Numbered from the stretch's first letter, positions 27,412 through 39,691 are shown. The stretch is 64,000 nt of DNA from Ewingella sp. CoE-038-23 (GCF_040419245.1 NZ_JAZHOH010000001.1:4588001-4652000); one strand, 5' to 3'. The notes: generated from the letters alone by a model not told the origin. Program-made: numbers and translations.

Positions 27412-27469
27412 TTTTTCCTTGCCATAGACACCATCCCTGTCTTCCCCACCGAAAGGTGGGGTTTTTTTT
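27412..27469 (+). ncRNA. cpxQ: CpxQ, Hfq-dependent sRNA from the cpxP 3' UTR
   Basis: The stretch after the cpxP stop matches what I recall of E. coli/Salmonella CpxQ: the TTTTCC processing end, the seed block CCTTGCCATAGACACC, a second block ATCCCTGTCTTCC, then terminator hairpin CCCCACC-gaaa-GGTGGGG with eight T. In the known system RNase E releases a ~58-nt RNA from cpxP mRNA that represses inner-membrane and periplasmic targets with Hfq. The length here is also 58 nt. The stem loop sequence differs from E. coli, but the seed region appears unchanged. The exact 5' end is assumed from E. coli. Confidence 0.85.
27444..27469 (+). terminator. cpxP / CpxQ intrinsic terminator
   Basis: Perfect 7-bp G/C stem CCCCACC / GGTGGGG capped by a GAAA tetraloop and followed by eight T residues. 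Confidence 0.95.
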
Positions 27470-27933
27470 GCGGTAAAGCCCACACATTGGCGCATTAAAT
27501 CTGGCGGGGGGAACTCCGTTCTTTTTCTCACCTTAGATAAGACATATCTCGTATTATCAGTCAGATGTCGCTTAGAACAATGCTATTCTTAGGATAGTCG
27601 CTAATAAAGACGCTGTTTAAAGCCTGCGCGGGTTCTTTTGGCTTTCGCGATTGGCGTCTACATTTAAAGCTCCCTTGAAAGGCCATCAAAGCTCCGCTTT
27701 CTGCGAGGAAAATGCCGGAAATATGTTGTAAAAACAGGGTGAATCATTAAATTGCCAAGGGTCAACGCAGTAAGCGTATTCTTGCTGACTTGAATCAATT
27801 CAGCGATGGTGTTTTGTTATACTATAAACATCAAACGCCATTAGCCATTTAGTAGTAGTGCCAGCTAGTATCCGGGCCAATAGGCATGCTCAAGAATTCT
27901 TAAGAAATTGCATCTACAAGTTCAGAGGTGGTC
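27470..27933 (+). promoter_or_regulatory. cpxP-pfkA spacer with pfkA promoter; no fieF gene
   Basis: This 464-bp stretch has no credible ORF on either strand. In E. coli the cation exporter gene fieF lies between cpxP and pfkA; nothing resembling it is present. TTTTGTTATACT at 27812-27823 is a candidate extended -10 (TGn-TATACT) for pfkA, about 110 bp upstream of its start. No clear -35 or operator was recognised. Confidence 0.5.
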
Positions 27934-28920
27934 ATGATTAAAAAAATCGGTGTACTGACAAGTGGCGGCGATGCGCCAGGCATGAATGCCGCGATTCGCG
28001 GCGTTGTTCGTGCTGCTCTATCTGCAGGATTAGAAGTTTTCGGTATTGAAGATGGCTACTTTGGCTTGTACGAAAACCGCATGCGACCACTGGACCGCTA
28101 CAGCGTGTCCGACATGATCAACCGTGGTGGTACTTTCTTAGGTTCTGCTCGCTTCCCGGAATTCCGCGATCCTGAAAACCGCAAGGTTGCTCTGCAAAAC
28201 CTGAAAGACCGTGGTATCGATGGCTTAGTGGTTATCGGCGGCGACGGTTCTTACGCTGGTGCTGACCTGCTGACCAAAGAAGGCGGCATTCGCTGTATCG
28301 GTCTGCCAGGCACCATCGATAACGATGTAGCGGGTACTGACTACACCATCGGCTTCTTCACCGCGTTGGGTACTGTGGTTGAAGCGATCGACCGTCTGCG
28401 CGACACCTCTTCTTCTCACCAACGTATTTCCATCGTTGAAGTGATGGGTCGCCACTGTGGCGATTTGACTCTGGCTGCTGCGATTGCCGGTGGTTGCGAA
28501 TTCATCGCCATCCCAGAAGTTGAATTCAAACGTGATGACCTGGTTGCTGAAATCAAAGCCGGTATCGCCAAAGGTAAAAAGCATGCCATCGTTGCTATCA
28601 CAGAAAAACTGGATGATATCGACGAGCTGGCTAAATACATCGAGAAAGAAACCTGCCGTGAAACTCGCGGTACCGTTTTAGGCCACATTCAACGTGGTGG
28701 CGCACCAGTCGCTTACGACCGTATTCTGGCTTCTCGCATGGGTGCTTATGCTGTTGACCTGCTGCTGGAAGAAGACCGCGACTACACTCAGGGCGGTTTC
28801 TGCGTCGGTGTTGAAAACGAAAAAATGGTTCATGAATTAATTTCTATCTGTATCTCACCAGAAAATAAGAAAAGTAAATTCAAAGAAGACTGGTACGACA
28901 CGGCTAAAAAATTATTCTAA
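27934..28920 (+). CDS. pfkA: 6-phosphofructokinase I, with an unusual C-terminus
   Basis: Phosphorylates fructose 6-phosphate with ATP, the committed step of glycolysis; allosterically activated by ADP and inhibited by PEP. 328 residues (E. coli 320). Visible: ATP site [20 protein letters not shown], catalytic [26 protein letters not shown], effector residues KGKKHA and F6P-site GHIQRGG. Start at ATG 27934 after AGAGGTGG; a GTG six bases upstream is inside that site. The last ~50 residues differ from E. coli: [20 protein letters not shown] replaces the short GYGGRCVG turn, and [17 protein letters not shown] replaces HHDIIDAIENMKRPF, before a conserved [10 protein letters not shown] end. Confidence 0.95.
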   Translation: MIKKIGVLTSGGDAPGMNAAIRGVVRAALSAGLEVFGIEDGYFGLYENRMRPLDRYSVSDMINRGGTFLGSARFPEFRDPENRKVALQNLKDRGIDGLVVIGGDGSYAGADLLTKEGGIRCIGLPGTIDNDVAGTDYTIGFFTALGTVVEAIDRLRDTSSSHQRISIVEVMGRHCGDLTLAAAIAGGCEFIAIPEVEFKRDDLVAEIKAGIAKGKKHAIVAITEKLDDIDELAKYIEKETCRETRGTVLGHIQRGGAPVAYDRILASRMGAYAVDLLLEEDRDYTQGGFCVGVENEKMVHELISICISPENKKSKFKEDWYDTAKKLF

Positions 28921-28943
28921 AACAGATAATTACTTAGCGATAA

Positions 28944-28970
28944 AGCCTCCACGCGTGGGGGCTTTTTTTT
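28944..28970 (+). terminator. pfkA terminator
   Basis: AGCCTCCAC / GTGGGGGCT (9 bp including one G-T pair) with a 2-base formal loop, then eight T. 24 bp after the pfkA stop. Confidence 0.9.
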
Positions 28971-29106
28971 GCCCGAAAAACAGTTATTCCTGAATGGAAT
29001 AGAAAAATACTTTTTAGTCTTTAGTTGTTCGATTTTTCTCTGGCAGGCTCTAGGCATCTAATACGATAAATCCAATCCATTGAAAAAATTTCTGGGAGAG
29101 AGTGAG

Positions 29107-30096
29107 ATGCGTAAATGGGGTGTAGGTCTGGCATTACTGCTGGTGGCGACGGGCGCAATTGCGAAAGATGTTCAGATTCTGAACGTGTCTTATGATCCAA
29201 CGCGTGAATTCTACGAGCAATATAACAAAGCGTTCAGCAAATACTGGCAGGGTAAAACCGGCGACACCGTAACCGTGCGTCAATCTCACGGCGGCTCTGG
29301 CAAGCAGGCGACCTCCGTTATCAATGGTATCGAGGCTGACGTCGTCACCCTCGCGCTGGCCTATGACGTAGATGCGATTGCCGAACGCGGGCGTATCGAC
29401 AAAAACTGGATCAAGCGCCTGCCGGACAACTCCGCGCCTTACACCTCCACCATCGTTTTCCTGGTGAAGAAGGGCAACCCAAAACAAATTCACGACTGGA
29501 ATGATCTGATCAAACCGGGCGTGTCTATCATTACGCCAAACCCGAAAACCTCGGGCGGCGCGCGCTGGAACTATCTGGCGGCGTGGGGCTACGCCCTGCA
29601 TCACAACAACAATGACAAAGCGAAAGCTCAGGAATTCTTGAAAGCCTTGTTTAAAAACGTTGAAGTGCTGGACTCCGGCGCACGTGGCGCAACCAACACC
29701 TTCGTTGAGCGCGGCATCGGCGACGTGCTGATTGCATGGGAAAACGAAGCCTTGCTGGCAACCAAGGACCTGGGCAACGACAAGTTTGAGATTGTGACGC
29801 CAAGCGAATCCATTTTGGCTGAGCCAACCGTCTCCGTGGTGGATAAAGTGGTCGACAAGCGCGGCACTCGCGAAGTGGCCGATGCTTACCTGAAGTATCT
29901 CTATTCCACTGAAGGTCAAACCATCGCGGCGGAAAACTACTACCGTCCGCGTGACCCAGCCGTTGAGAAGAAGTTTGCCGCTGAATTCCCTAAACTGAAG
30001 CTGTTCACTATCGATCAGGTGGCAGGTACTTGGGCCGAAGCGCAGAAAGAGCACTTCTCGAGCGGTGGGATATTCGACCAAATCAGTAAGCGCTAA
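29107..30096 (+). CDS. sbp: periplasmic sulfate-binding protein
   Basis: High-affinity sulfate receptor feeding the CysTWA ABC importer. 329 residues, equal to E. coli Sbp. Signal peptide [19 protein letters not shown] followed by [35 protein letters not shown] (sulfate ligands), [27 protein letters not shown]. Start ATG 29107 follows GGGAGAGAG; the upstream in-frame start at 29080 would add nine residues before the signal peptide. Monocistronic. The 186-bp upstream region should hold a CysB-activated promoter, but I recognise no specific site. Confidence 0.97.
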   Translation: MRKWGVGLALLLVATGAIAKDVQILNVSYDPTREFYEQYNKAFSKYWQGKTGDTVTVRQSHGGSGKQATSVINGIEADVVTLALAYDVDAIAERGRIDKNWIKRLPDNSAPYTSTIVFLVKKGNPKQIHDWNDLIKPGVSIITPNPKTSGGARWNYLAAWGYALHHNNNDKAKAQEFLKALFKNVEVLDSGARGATNTFVERGIGDVLIAWENEALLATKDLGNDKFEIVTPSESILAEPTVSVVDKVVDKRGTREVADAYLKYLYSTEGQTIAAENYYRPRDPAVEKKFAAEFPKLKLFTIDQVAGTWAEAQKEHFSSGGIFDQISKR

Positions 30097-30177
30097 TGCC
30101 CGTCATACTTGGCGCTGTCTCGGCGTTGGCTGCGGTTGCTTACCCGAATCACTGACCAGATATCGCTGATAATAAAA

Positions 30178-30209
30178 AACCCGGCTCTGTGAAGAGGCCG
30201 GGTTTTTTT
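30178..30209. terminator. bidirectional terminator, sbp / tpiA
   Basis: AACCCGGCTCT pairs with AGAG-G-CCGGGTT (one bulged G), followed by seven T. Lies between convergent sbp (30096) and tpiA (30243); on the minus strand an A-rich flank at 30174-30179 gives a T tract. Confidence 0.88.
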
Positions 30210-30242
30210 ATGCTGACGCCGCAAGTGCGTCAGAAAAGTGGA

Positions 30243-31043
<801 letters not shown>

Positions 31044-31143
31044 TTAAAATTTCTGCCAAACAAGCAGATTACCTGCCCAATAGTATAGAGAGGATCACAA
31101 CTAAAGGCTTTGCTTTTTGTCATTAATTGCCGTTATCCAAGGC

Positions 31144-31743
31144 TTATGAAAGCGCGAGTTTTACCGGCTCTACGGCGAAGGTCAGCCCCTTCTCGCCGTT
31201 ATCTGAAATCACGTAACGAATCGCGCCGACCTGCTGTTGGTAGAACTGCTGGCCTTTGCCTTTGTCGATCAGCGACGCCACTTTTGCCACGCTTTGCTCC
31301 ACTGTCAGGGTACCGTCAAACTCGCGCATTAGGTTCGCCATGTAGCTGATAGCCAGCGTGCGCGCGGCTTTGGCCTCCGGCCCTTGGATGGGCAGGTAGG
31401 TGATTTGCAGGGTTTTGATTTTCCCGGTGCCTTTCTCCAATGCTGTAGAAGCATAGAGATTCTCATTAATCTTGCTGGCAGCGCGGGTCAGCAGGTCATT
31501 GCCGGTTTTGTCGGTAATGGCGCGGAATTCGCTGATCTGCTGACTCGGGTTGGCCGCGTTATATTTTTCGCGAAAGCTCACCAGCGTCATTTCGAAAGTC
31601 GGGGCGCCCGCCAGTAGATAAGGCGCTTTCGGCATCTCCTCGACGGTCTGGTGCTCGGCGGGTGGTTCCGCATTGGCCTGATTCAGCCCTGAAATCAGCA
31701 GCAGCGCGGGAAGCGCGAGGCGAAGAATGAAGTTTGCAGTCAT
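31144..31743 (-). CDS. yiiQ: DUF1454 family exported protein YiiQ
   Basis: 199-residue protein with a cleavable signal (ILRLALPALLLISGLNQANA); periplasmic. It belongs to the DUF1454 family next to tpiA in enterobacteria; its function is unknown. Recognisable stretches: APYLLAGAPTFEMTLVSFREKYN, AISYMANLMREFDGTLTVEQSV and QQQVGAIRYVISDNGEKGLTFAVEPVKLAL. Transcribed toward tpiA and divergent from yiiR. Confidence 0.88.
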   Translation of the reverse strand: MTANFILRLALPALLLISGLNQANAEPPAEHQTVEEMPKAPYLLAGAPTFEMTLVSFREKYNAANPSQQISEFRAITDKTGNDLLTRAASKINENLYASTALEKGTGKIKTLQITYLPIQGPEAKAARTLAISYMANLMREFDGTLTVEQSVAKVASLIDKGKGQQFYQQQVGAIRYVISDNGEKGLTFAVEPVKLALS

Positions 31744-31892
31744 AAGCCTGTTCTGTTTTGAAGCGATACCCGATTAGAGCGGGGATCAGGGGGCAATGTC
31801 AAAAGGAGTGCGTAAACATTGTCGGCATCTGGCCGGGCTGGGTTACACTTTGCGGCAGTTTTCTGACCCGACTTTGATGGAATGCTTCCCCG

Positions 31893-32312
31893 ATGACCCT
31901 GCAACACGCACTCTTTTCATTTAATGGCCGCATGGGCCGCCGTGAGTTTTGGATTTGGATGGTCAGCTGGCTGGTGCTGATGGTGGCGGTGTTCACCTTT
32001 GCCGACAGACAGTGGATCGAAATCCAATCCGCCGCTTTTGCCGTGGTGGTTTTGCTGTGGCCCACCGCCGCGGTGATGGTGAAACGCCTGCACGACCGCA
32101 ATAAATCGGCCTGGTGGGCACTGCTGTTTATTCTGGCGTGGATGCTGGCGGCGGGGCATTGGGACATGATCCCGACGCTGTGGCAGTGGGTGGTCGGCAG
32201 GCTGCTTCCGGCGGTGATTTTCGTGATGCTGATTATCGACTGCGGCGCCTTCGTGGGAACGCCGGGCACAAATCGCTTTGGCCCGGAAGCAGAGAGCGTC
32301 AGGTTCAAATAG
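31893..32312 (+). CDS. yiiR: DUF805 family membrane protein YiiR
   Basis: 139-residue inner-membrane protein with four predicted helices. SFNGRMGRREFWIWMV and VKRLHDRNKSAWWALLF are DUF805 signatures. It ends GTNRFGPEAESVRFK, the usual GxNxFGP tail. Function unknown. Convergent with fpr, 21 bp apart, no terminator seen. Confidence 0.88.
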   Translation: MTLQHALFSFNGRMGRREFWIWMVSWLVLMVAVFTFADRQWIEIQSAAFAVVVLLWPTAAVMVKRLHDRNKSAWWALLFILAWMLAAGHWDMIPTLWQWVVGRLLPAVIFVMLIIDCGAFVGTPGTNRFGPEAESVRFK

Positions 32313-32333
32313 CCTGCGGCTCTAATCTTGATT

Positions 32334-33080
32334 TTACCAGTAATGCTCGCTGGTCATATGGCCCGGTTTGCGTTTCAAATGCTTACGCATTCCGCGGCTG
32401 TCTTTGAGGATTTGCTGGGTATCGCGCACCATCTGCGGGTTGCCGCACAGCATAATATGGCTGTCTTCAGCATCCATTTTCAGCCCCACGGCGGCTTCCA
32501 GCGAACCATCTTCAATCAGCGCCGGTACGCGACCTGTCAGCGATCCCGCCACTTCTTCACGGCTCACCACGGTCTGAATATGCAACTTGCCGTTATAGCG
32601 CTGCTGGAGCTGCTGCATCAGCGGCAGGTAGCTGAGGTCTTGCGAGAAGCGCGCGGCGTGCACCAGCACCATGTTCTTAAAGCGATCTAGGCCGATGCCT
32701 TCCTGCAAAATGGATAAGTACGGGCCAATGGCCGTGCCGGTCGCCAGCATCCACAGGGTGTCGCATTCTGGCACTTCATCAATGACGAAAAAGCCCGCAG
32801 CCTCTTTAGTGACCTGAATCTCGCTGCCAATCTGCATGTCGTTCAGGCGAGGGCTGAGCTTGCCTTCCGGGACAGTCACCAGATAGAACTCAAGATTGGG
32901 ATTGCTTGGCGCATTAACGTAGGAATAGGCGCGCTGGACGCGTTCACCGTCGATTTCTAACGACAGCTTAGCGAACTGGCCCGCGGTGAATGCATCAATG
33001 GGCGCACTCACCTGAATACTGAACAGGGCATCTGTCCAGCGGTCGACTTTGGTGATGCTGCCTGTAACCCAATCAGCCAT
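32334..33080 (-). CDS. fpr: ferredoxin/flavodoxin-NADP+ reductase
   Basis: FAD enzyme that passes electrons from NADPH to flavodoxin or ferredoxin, supporting anaerobic enzyme activation and the oxidative stress response. 248 residues as in E. coli. FAD-binding R-A-Y-S-Y-V, EFYLVTVPEGKLSPRL, NADP site MLATGTAIGPYLS, LVHAARFSQDLSY and the C-terminal aromatic SEHYW. Start preceded by CGGAGTA. Confidence 0.97.
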   Translation of the reverse strand: MADWVTGSITKVDRWTDALFSIQVSAPIDAFTAGQFAKLSLEIDGERVQRAYSYVNAPSNPNLEFYLVTVPEGKLSPRLNDMQIGSEIQVTKEAAGFFVIDEVPECDTLWMLATGTAIGPYLSILQEGIGLDRFKNMVLVHAARFSQDLSYLPLMQQLQQRYNGKLHIQTVVSREEVAGSLTGRVPALIEDGSLEAAVGLKMDAEDSHIMLCGNPQMVRDTQQILKDSRGMRKHLKRKPGHMTSEHYW

Positions 33081-33396
33081 AAAAAAGTACTCCGTGTTAA
33101 GTCCATGGTGCAGCGCGTCGGCGCTTCATTTACCTCGCTGATTTTATTTCACATTCACCGAATCCATTATCGATTAAATGTTATCAACCTGTTTACGACG
33201 GGTAAGAGATGCTCGCGTGTCGTACCGTTATCTTTACGAAACTGGCACTAAAGCCCGCCACTGGCGTAAACAGAGTTTTCCGCCTGCCTCTCGCTTATTC
33301 CTACGGTTTTGTTAATTTATGCGCCGACTGCTTACCCCACCGAAACTGGCTCAATATGCTGGTATTCGGATGCCTTAATGGTTAATGAACTAGAAA
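33081..33396. other. fpr-emrD divergent intergenic region (316 bp)
   Basis: Must contain promoters for fpr (minus) and emrD (plus). I recognised no confident -10/-35 pair; a SoxS/MarA-box-like sequence close to the fpr start was considered and rejected on position. No gene or repeat seen. Confidence 0.4.
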
Positions 33397-34581
33397 ATGA
33401 AAAAACTGGAAAATATTCACCTGCTGGTGATGTTGATTTTGCTGGTGGCCGTAGGGCAGATGGCGCAAACCATCTATGTGCCGAATATCGCGGATATGGC
33501 ATCAAGCCTGGCCGTAAAACCGGGGGCGGTTCAGCGAGTGATGGCGGCCTATTTAATCGCTTACGGCTCGTCACAGCTCATCTACGGGCCGCTGTCGGAT
33601 AAGATTGGGCGCAAGCCGGTGATCCTCACCGGGATGATGATTTTTCTGGTCGGCGCCGCCACCGCCATGATGGCGCAGAGCCTGACGATTTTAATTATTG
33701 GTAGCGCCGTGCAGGGTATGGGCACCGGCGTGGCGGGCGTGATGGCGCGCACCATGCCGCGCGATTTATACAGCGGTGGCGCGTTACGTCAGGCCAACAG
33801 CCTATTAAACATGGGGATTTTGGTCAGCCCGCTGGTCGCGCCAATCATTGGCGGCGCGCTGGCGGCGTGGCTGGGCTGGCGCGCCAGTTTTGGTTTCCTG
33901 TTATTGCTGTGCGCCGGCGTGGCGTTTTCCATGTATCGCTGGCTGCCAGAGACGCGCCCGGTTAACGATGAGCCGCGCGGTATGCTGAGCAGCCTTCACC
34001 TGCTACTGGCGGACGGCAACTTCAGCCGCTATCTCGTGATGCTGGTGGGGGCTTTGGCGGGCGTGGCGGTGTTTGAAGCCAGCTGCGGGGTGCTGATGGG
34101 CGGCGTGTTGAAGCTCAGCGCGATGACCGTCAGCCTGTTGTTTATTCTGCCTATTCCGGCGGCCTTCTTCGGCGCGTGGTATGCCGGGCGGGCGGAGAAG
34201 AGCTTCAACCAGCTGATGTGGCACTCGGTGATCAGCTGCCTGCTGGCGGGCGTGCTGATGTGGATCCCTGGCTGGCTGGGCGTGATGAACATCTGGACGC
34301 TGATTGTTCCGGCGTCGCTGTTCTTCTTCGGCGCGGGGATGCTGTTCCCGCTGGCGACCACCGGCGCGATGGAGCCTTTCCCCTATCTCGCTGGCGCGGC
34401 CGGGGCCTTGGTGGGCGGCATTCAGAATATCGGTTCCGGGCTGGTGGCGTGGATGTCAGCCATGCTGCCGCAAACCGGGCAGTTCAGCCTTGGCCTGCTA
34501 ATGTTCGCCATGGCGCTGCTGATTCTGCTCTGCTGGTGGCCAATGGCCAATCGCCAGCAGGAGCAGGGGCATACCATCTAA
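33397..34581 (+). CDS. emrD: multidrug efflux MFS transporter EmrD
   Basis: 12-helix major facilitator drug/proton antiporter of the inner membrane, 394 residues, equal to E. coli EmrD. N-terminal LVMLILLVAVGQMAQTIYVPNIADMA, MFS motif A GPLSDKIGRKPVIL between helices 2 and 3, MGTGVAGVMARTMPRDLYSGG, LFILPIPAAFFGAWYAGR and FFGAGMLFPLATTGAMEPFP. Substrates in E. coli include uncouplers and detergents. The ribosome site is weak (CTAGAAA). Confidence 0.95.
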   Translation: MKKLENIHLLVMLILLVAVGQMAQTIYVPNIADMASSLAVKPGAVQRVMAAYLIAYGSSQLIYGPLSDKIGRKPVILTGMMIFLVGAATAMMAQSLTILIIGSAVQGMGTGVAGVMARTMPRDLYSGGALRQANSLLNMGILVSPLVAPIIGGALAAWLGWRASFGFLLLLCAGVAFSMYRWLPETRPVNDEPRGMLSSLHLLLADGNFSRYLVMLVGALAGVAVFEASCGVLMGGVLKLSAMTVSLLFILPIPAAFFGAWYAGRAEKSFNQLMWHSVISCLLAGVLMWIPGWLGVMNIWTLIVPASLFFFGAGMLFPLATTGAMEPFPYLAGAAGALVGGIQNIGSGLVAWMSAMLPQTGQFSLGLLMFAMALLILLCWWPMANRQQEQGHTI

Positions 34582-34600
34582 CTCAGCGCGCGAAACATAA

Positions 34601-34628
34601 AAAAAGCAGAGCTATGGCTCTGCTTTTT
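34601..34628. terminator. bidirectional terminator, emrD / glpX
   Basis: 12-bp perfect stem AAAAAGCAGAGC / GCTCTGCTTTTT with loop TATG, flanked by A and T runs on both sides. Between convergent emrD (34581) and glpX (34660). Confidence 0.92.
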
Positions 34629-34659
34629 GCTTGTATGGCCGCGTTAAACCCATCAATTA

Positions 34660-35670
34660 TTAGATGATGAACTCGTGCAGAGCAGCATCTTTGCGGTCAA
34701 GGAAGTGGGTAGAGCGAATGCGGCGAATGGTGCGCGATTTGCCGCGGATCAGCAGGGTTTCGGTGGTCGCCATGTTGCCTTTGCGGCTAATGCCTTCCAG
34801 CAGGTCGCCCTTGGTGATGCCGGTTGCCGAGAAAATCACGTTGTCGTTGCGCGCCATGTCGTCGAGTTGCAACACCTTACCGGCCTCAATACCCATCGCC
34901 TTACAGCGCACCAGCTCTTCTTCGCCAATGCGGCGGTTTTCTGGGGTGTCGCCTTTCACATCGTGACGCGCCAGCAGGCGGCCCTGCATATCGCCGTCCA
35001 GCGCGCGGATCACCGCCGCCGAAATCACCCCTTCCGGCGCGCCGCCGATGCCATACAGCACATCAACTTCGCTCTCCGGCATACAGGTCAGAATGGTTGC
35101 GGCGACGTCGCCGTCGGGGAAGGCAAACACGCGCACGCCGGATTGCAGCATGGCGCGAATAGCCTCGTCGTGGCGCGGTTTGGCCAGGGTCGCCACGGTC
35201 AGTTCGCTCAGTGGTTTACCCAAGGCTTTGGCGATATTTTGCAGATTTTCCGCCAGCGTCAGGTCTAAATTAATCGCGCCTTTAGCGCCGGGGCCGACGG
35301 CGATTTTTTCCATGTACATGTCAGGGGCGTTGAGGAAGGAGCCTTTGTCACCGACGGCCAGCACGGCCAGCGCGTTGGACTGGCCCATGGCGGTCATGCG
35401 CGTGCCTTCGATGGGGTCAACAGCGATATCCACCGCGTCGCCCTTGCCCGTGCCAACCTGCTCGCCGATGTAGAGCATCGGCGCTTCGTCAATCTCACCT
35501 TCGCCAATGACGATTTGCCCGTCGATGTCGACCTTATTCAGCATAATGCGCATTGCCTGCACGGCGGCGTTGTCGGCGAGATTTTTGTCGCCACGGCCGA
35601 GCCATTTGTAGCCAGCCAGCGCGGCGGCTTCGGTGACGCGGGAGAACTCGATAGCTAATTCACGTTTCAT
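34660..35670 (-). CDS. glpX: class II fructose-1,6-bisphosphatase
   Basis: Mn-dependent fructose-1,6-bisphosphatase used in gluconeogenesis from glycerol. 336 residues from ATG 35670, equal to E. coli. Lithium-sensitive phosphatase motifs: GEGEIDEAPMLYIGE, VDIAVDPIEGTRMTAMG (D-P-I-E-G-T metal site), then GIGGAPEGVISAAVIRALDGDMQGRL. The upstream in-frame start at 35763 is inside a terminator and unlikely. Third gene after glpF and glpK, separated from glpK by a hairpin. Confidence 0.97.
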   Translation of the reverse strand: MKRELAIEFSRVTEAAALAGYKWLGRGDKNLADNAAVQAMRIMLNKVDIDGQIVIGEGEIDEAPMLYIGEQVGTGKGDAVDIAVDPIEGTRMTAMGQSNALAVLAVGDKGSFLNAPDMYMEKIAVGPGAKGAINLDLTLAENLQNIAKALGKPLSELTVATLAKPRHDEAIRAMLQSGVRVFAFPDGDVAATILTCMPESEVDVLYGIGGAPEGVISAAVIRALDGDMQGRLLARHDVKGDTPENRRIGEEELVRCKAMGIEAGKVLQLDDMARNDNVIFSATGITKGDLLEGISRKGNMATTETLLIRGKSRTIRRIRSTHFLDRKDAALHEFII

Positions 35671-35763
35671 GGATAAACCCATTCGAAGAAAAATAAGGTG
35701 GGTGAGGCAAATGCTCATCGCTGGGGCGGATTTTAGCATAGGGGCAGGGCAGAAAAAGCGCAT

Positions 35764-35790
35764 AAAAAAACTCCCCGTTAAGGGGAGTTT
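35764..35790 (-). terminator. terminator between glpK and glpX
   Basis: AAACTCCCC / GGGGAGTTT with a five-base loop; on the minus strand it is followed by a run of seven T. It should reduce read-through from glpFK into glpX. Confidence 0.85.
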
Positions 35791-35838
35791 GCTTGGAGCT
35801 GATGATGGCGGGTTCCGCGAGAACCCGACCGGACGCGA

Positions 35839-38258
<2,420 letters not shown>

Positions 38259-38369
38259 AGTCGGATCCTATAAAGGATAATGTTAAGGGTTAGTTATAAT
38301 TTTTCTTACTAGACGTACGTGAACGTAATCGGAATAAGACATTCATCAGTAAATGAGAATGTAATGTGA

Positions 38370-38388
38370 ATTTATCGTTAACGAGCAT
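38370..38388. promoter_or_regulatory. GlpR operator candidate upstream of glpF
   Basis: The 19 bases match the GlpR consensus WATKTTCGWTAWCGAAMAW at 16 positions, including the whole core TCGWTAWCGA (here TCGTTAACGA). A further half site, AACGAGAAAT, follows at 38390, suggesting tandem operators as in E. coli glpFK. TGTGA at 38365-38369 is a possible CRP half site with a poor partner. Consensus recalled from memory. Confidence 0.65.
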
Positions 38389-38880
38389 AAACGAGAAATA
38401 GCGAAATCAAATTTTGTGTGTTGTGTCATAAAAATGAGCGATTTCGAATGCCAGACTGGTTAGACCAACCGCAAAAAGCGGTTTTTGGCGCGCGTTTGAC
38501 CCGCGTTTATCCCTATTTCTTCCCTGATTGCGTCCCTAACGCGCACAAGGTCATTCGGATGCCTTCCGCTCGTCAAACCCCTTGTTAGACTGACTTTAGG
38601 CGAAATTGCTGGCGTGATCCTTCGACTCGTCTCGCTTTTTAAGCATTTGCTGATAGTTTTGTCGTTAAAATTGCAACAGACTGCGTGTAGGGCAGGGTTG
38701 TTGCTAGACAGGGCAGTACTGGCTACATACAATCGTATTTCAAGACATCCGCAGATTTGACGGCGTTTCCTTCCCGAAATATCAATAAAATCTGCGTGGT
38801 GCGAGAATTCAGAGTCGTGTCCGGACGATGCGACAGAACTTACCAGATGTACGCCTTGCGAACATGAAGAGGACCGAAGA
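38389..38880. other. glpF-zapB intergenic region, no gene recognised
   Basis: Together with the operator area this divergent gap is 622 bp. One minus-strand ORF of 90 codons (38460-38732) shows no family features, is Ser/Thr/Arg-rich and has no ribosome site; I treat it as chance. The zapB ribosome site GAAGAGGACCGAAG is at the right end. No stable hairpin terminator or repeat seen. Confidence 0.4.
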
Positions 38881-39120
38881 ATGTCATTTGAAGTATTTGA
38901 GAAATTAGAAGCGAAAGTTCAGCAAGCGATTGATACCATTACTTTATTGCAAATGGAAATCGAAGAACTGAAAGAACAGAACAACAACCTGTCTCAGGAA
39001 GTTCAGCAAGCCAGCGGCAACCATGAGTCACTGGTGCGTGAAAACGCGCAGCTGAAAGAAGAACAACACGTGTGGCAAGATCGTCTGCGCGCACTGTTAG
39101 GGAAAATGGAAGAAGTCTGA
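38881..39120 (+). CDS. zapB: cell division protein ZapB
   Basis: Short cytosolic coiled-coil protein that cross-links ZapA-bound FtsZ to the terminus protein MatP. 79 residues (E. coli 81). Almost the entire chain is heptad-patterned: [35 protein letters not shown] onward. Start ATG 38881 after GAGGACCG. Monocistronic, followed by a strong terminator. Confidence 0.96.
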   Translation: MSFEVFEKLEAKVQQAIDTITLLQMEIEELKEQNNNLSQEVQQASGNHESLVRENAQLKEEQHVWQDRLRALLGKMEEV

Positions 39121-39151
39121 TCCAGCCTTCTTTGCATAACTTGCTCCCATA

Positions 39152-39178
39152 AAAAAAGCCCGCGCTGCGGGCTTTTTT
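39152..39178. terminator. bidirectional terminator, zapB / rraA
   Basis: AAAAAAGCCCGC / GCGGGCTTTTTT, 12-bp stem with a 3-base loop; A and T runs on both sides. Between convergent zapB and rraA. Confidence 0.93.
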
Positions 39179-39205
39179 ATTGCAGAAGCATCTGCGTTTA
39201 GGGAA

Positions 39206-39691
39206 TCACTCGAGGTCGAGTGCATCCTCTGACAGGATGATGCCGGTGTTATCAGCATACAAATGGTCACCGGTGAAGAAGGTTACACCGCCGAAGTTGA
39301 CGCGGATATCACTCTCACCAATGCCTTCGCTTGCTGCGCCAGCAGGGATAGCGGCCATCGCCTGAATGCCGATGTCCAAGTCCTGCAAGTCATCCACCTG
39401 ACGCACCGCGCCGTAAATCAGGATGCCTTCCCACTGGTTTTCCAGTGCCAGCGTTGCGAGGTCGGCGTCGAGCAGAGCACGGCGAACCGAGCCACCGCCA
39501 TCAACCACTAACACGCGGCCTAAACCGTTTTGCTCCAACAGATCATAAAGCAAGCCATTGTCTTCAAAGCACTTCACCGTGGTGATCTGCCCGCCAAATG
39601 AAGTACGTCCGCCAAAGTTGGAGAACAAGGGTTCAACGACATTCACTTCTTCGTGATAGATGTCGCATAGTTCGGAAGTATCGTATTTCAT
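39206..39691 (-). CDS. rraA: ribonuclease E activity regulator RraA
   Basis: Binds the C-terminal region of RNase E and inhibits its action on RNA. 161 residues, as in E. coli. N-terminus [21 protein letters not shown], then [19 protein letters not shown] and [22 protein letters not shown]. The family fold is shared with HMG/CHA aldolases, but the E. coli protein has no known catalytic role. Downstream of menA by 109 bp on the same strand. Confidence 0.97.
   Translation of the reverse strand: MKYDTSELCDIYHEEVNVVEPLFSNFGGRTSFGGQITTVKCFEDNGLLYDLLEQNGLGRVLVVDGGGSVRRALLDADLATLALENQWEGILIYGAVRQVDDLQDLDIGIQAMAAIPAGAASEGIGESDIRVNFGGVTFFTGDHLYADNTGIILSEDALDLE

Noticed and set aside
29134..30081. 315-codon minus-strand ORF
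   Set aside because: Antisense shadow of sbp; the sense protein is unmistakable.
33096..33114. SoxS/MarA-box-like sequence upstream of fpr
   Set aside because: It matches most of the consensus, but sits only 16 bp before the fpr start codon, where it would overlap the ribosome site rather than lie upstream of a promoter.
38460..38732. 90-codon minus-strand ORF in the glpF-zapB gap
   Set aside because: No family motif, no ribosome binding site, composition of a chance ORF, and it would end in the region needed for glpF regulation.
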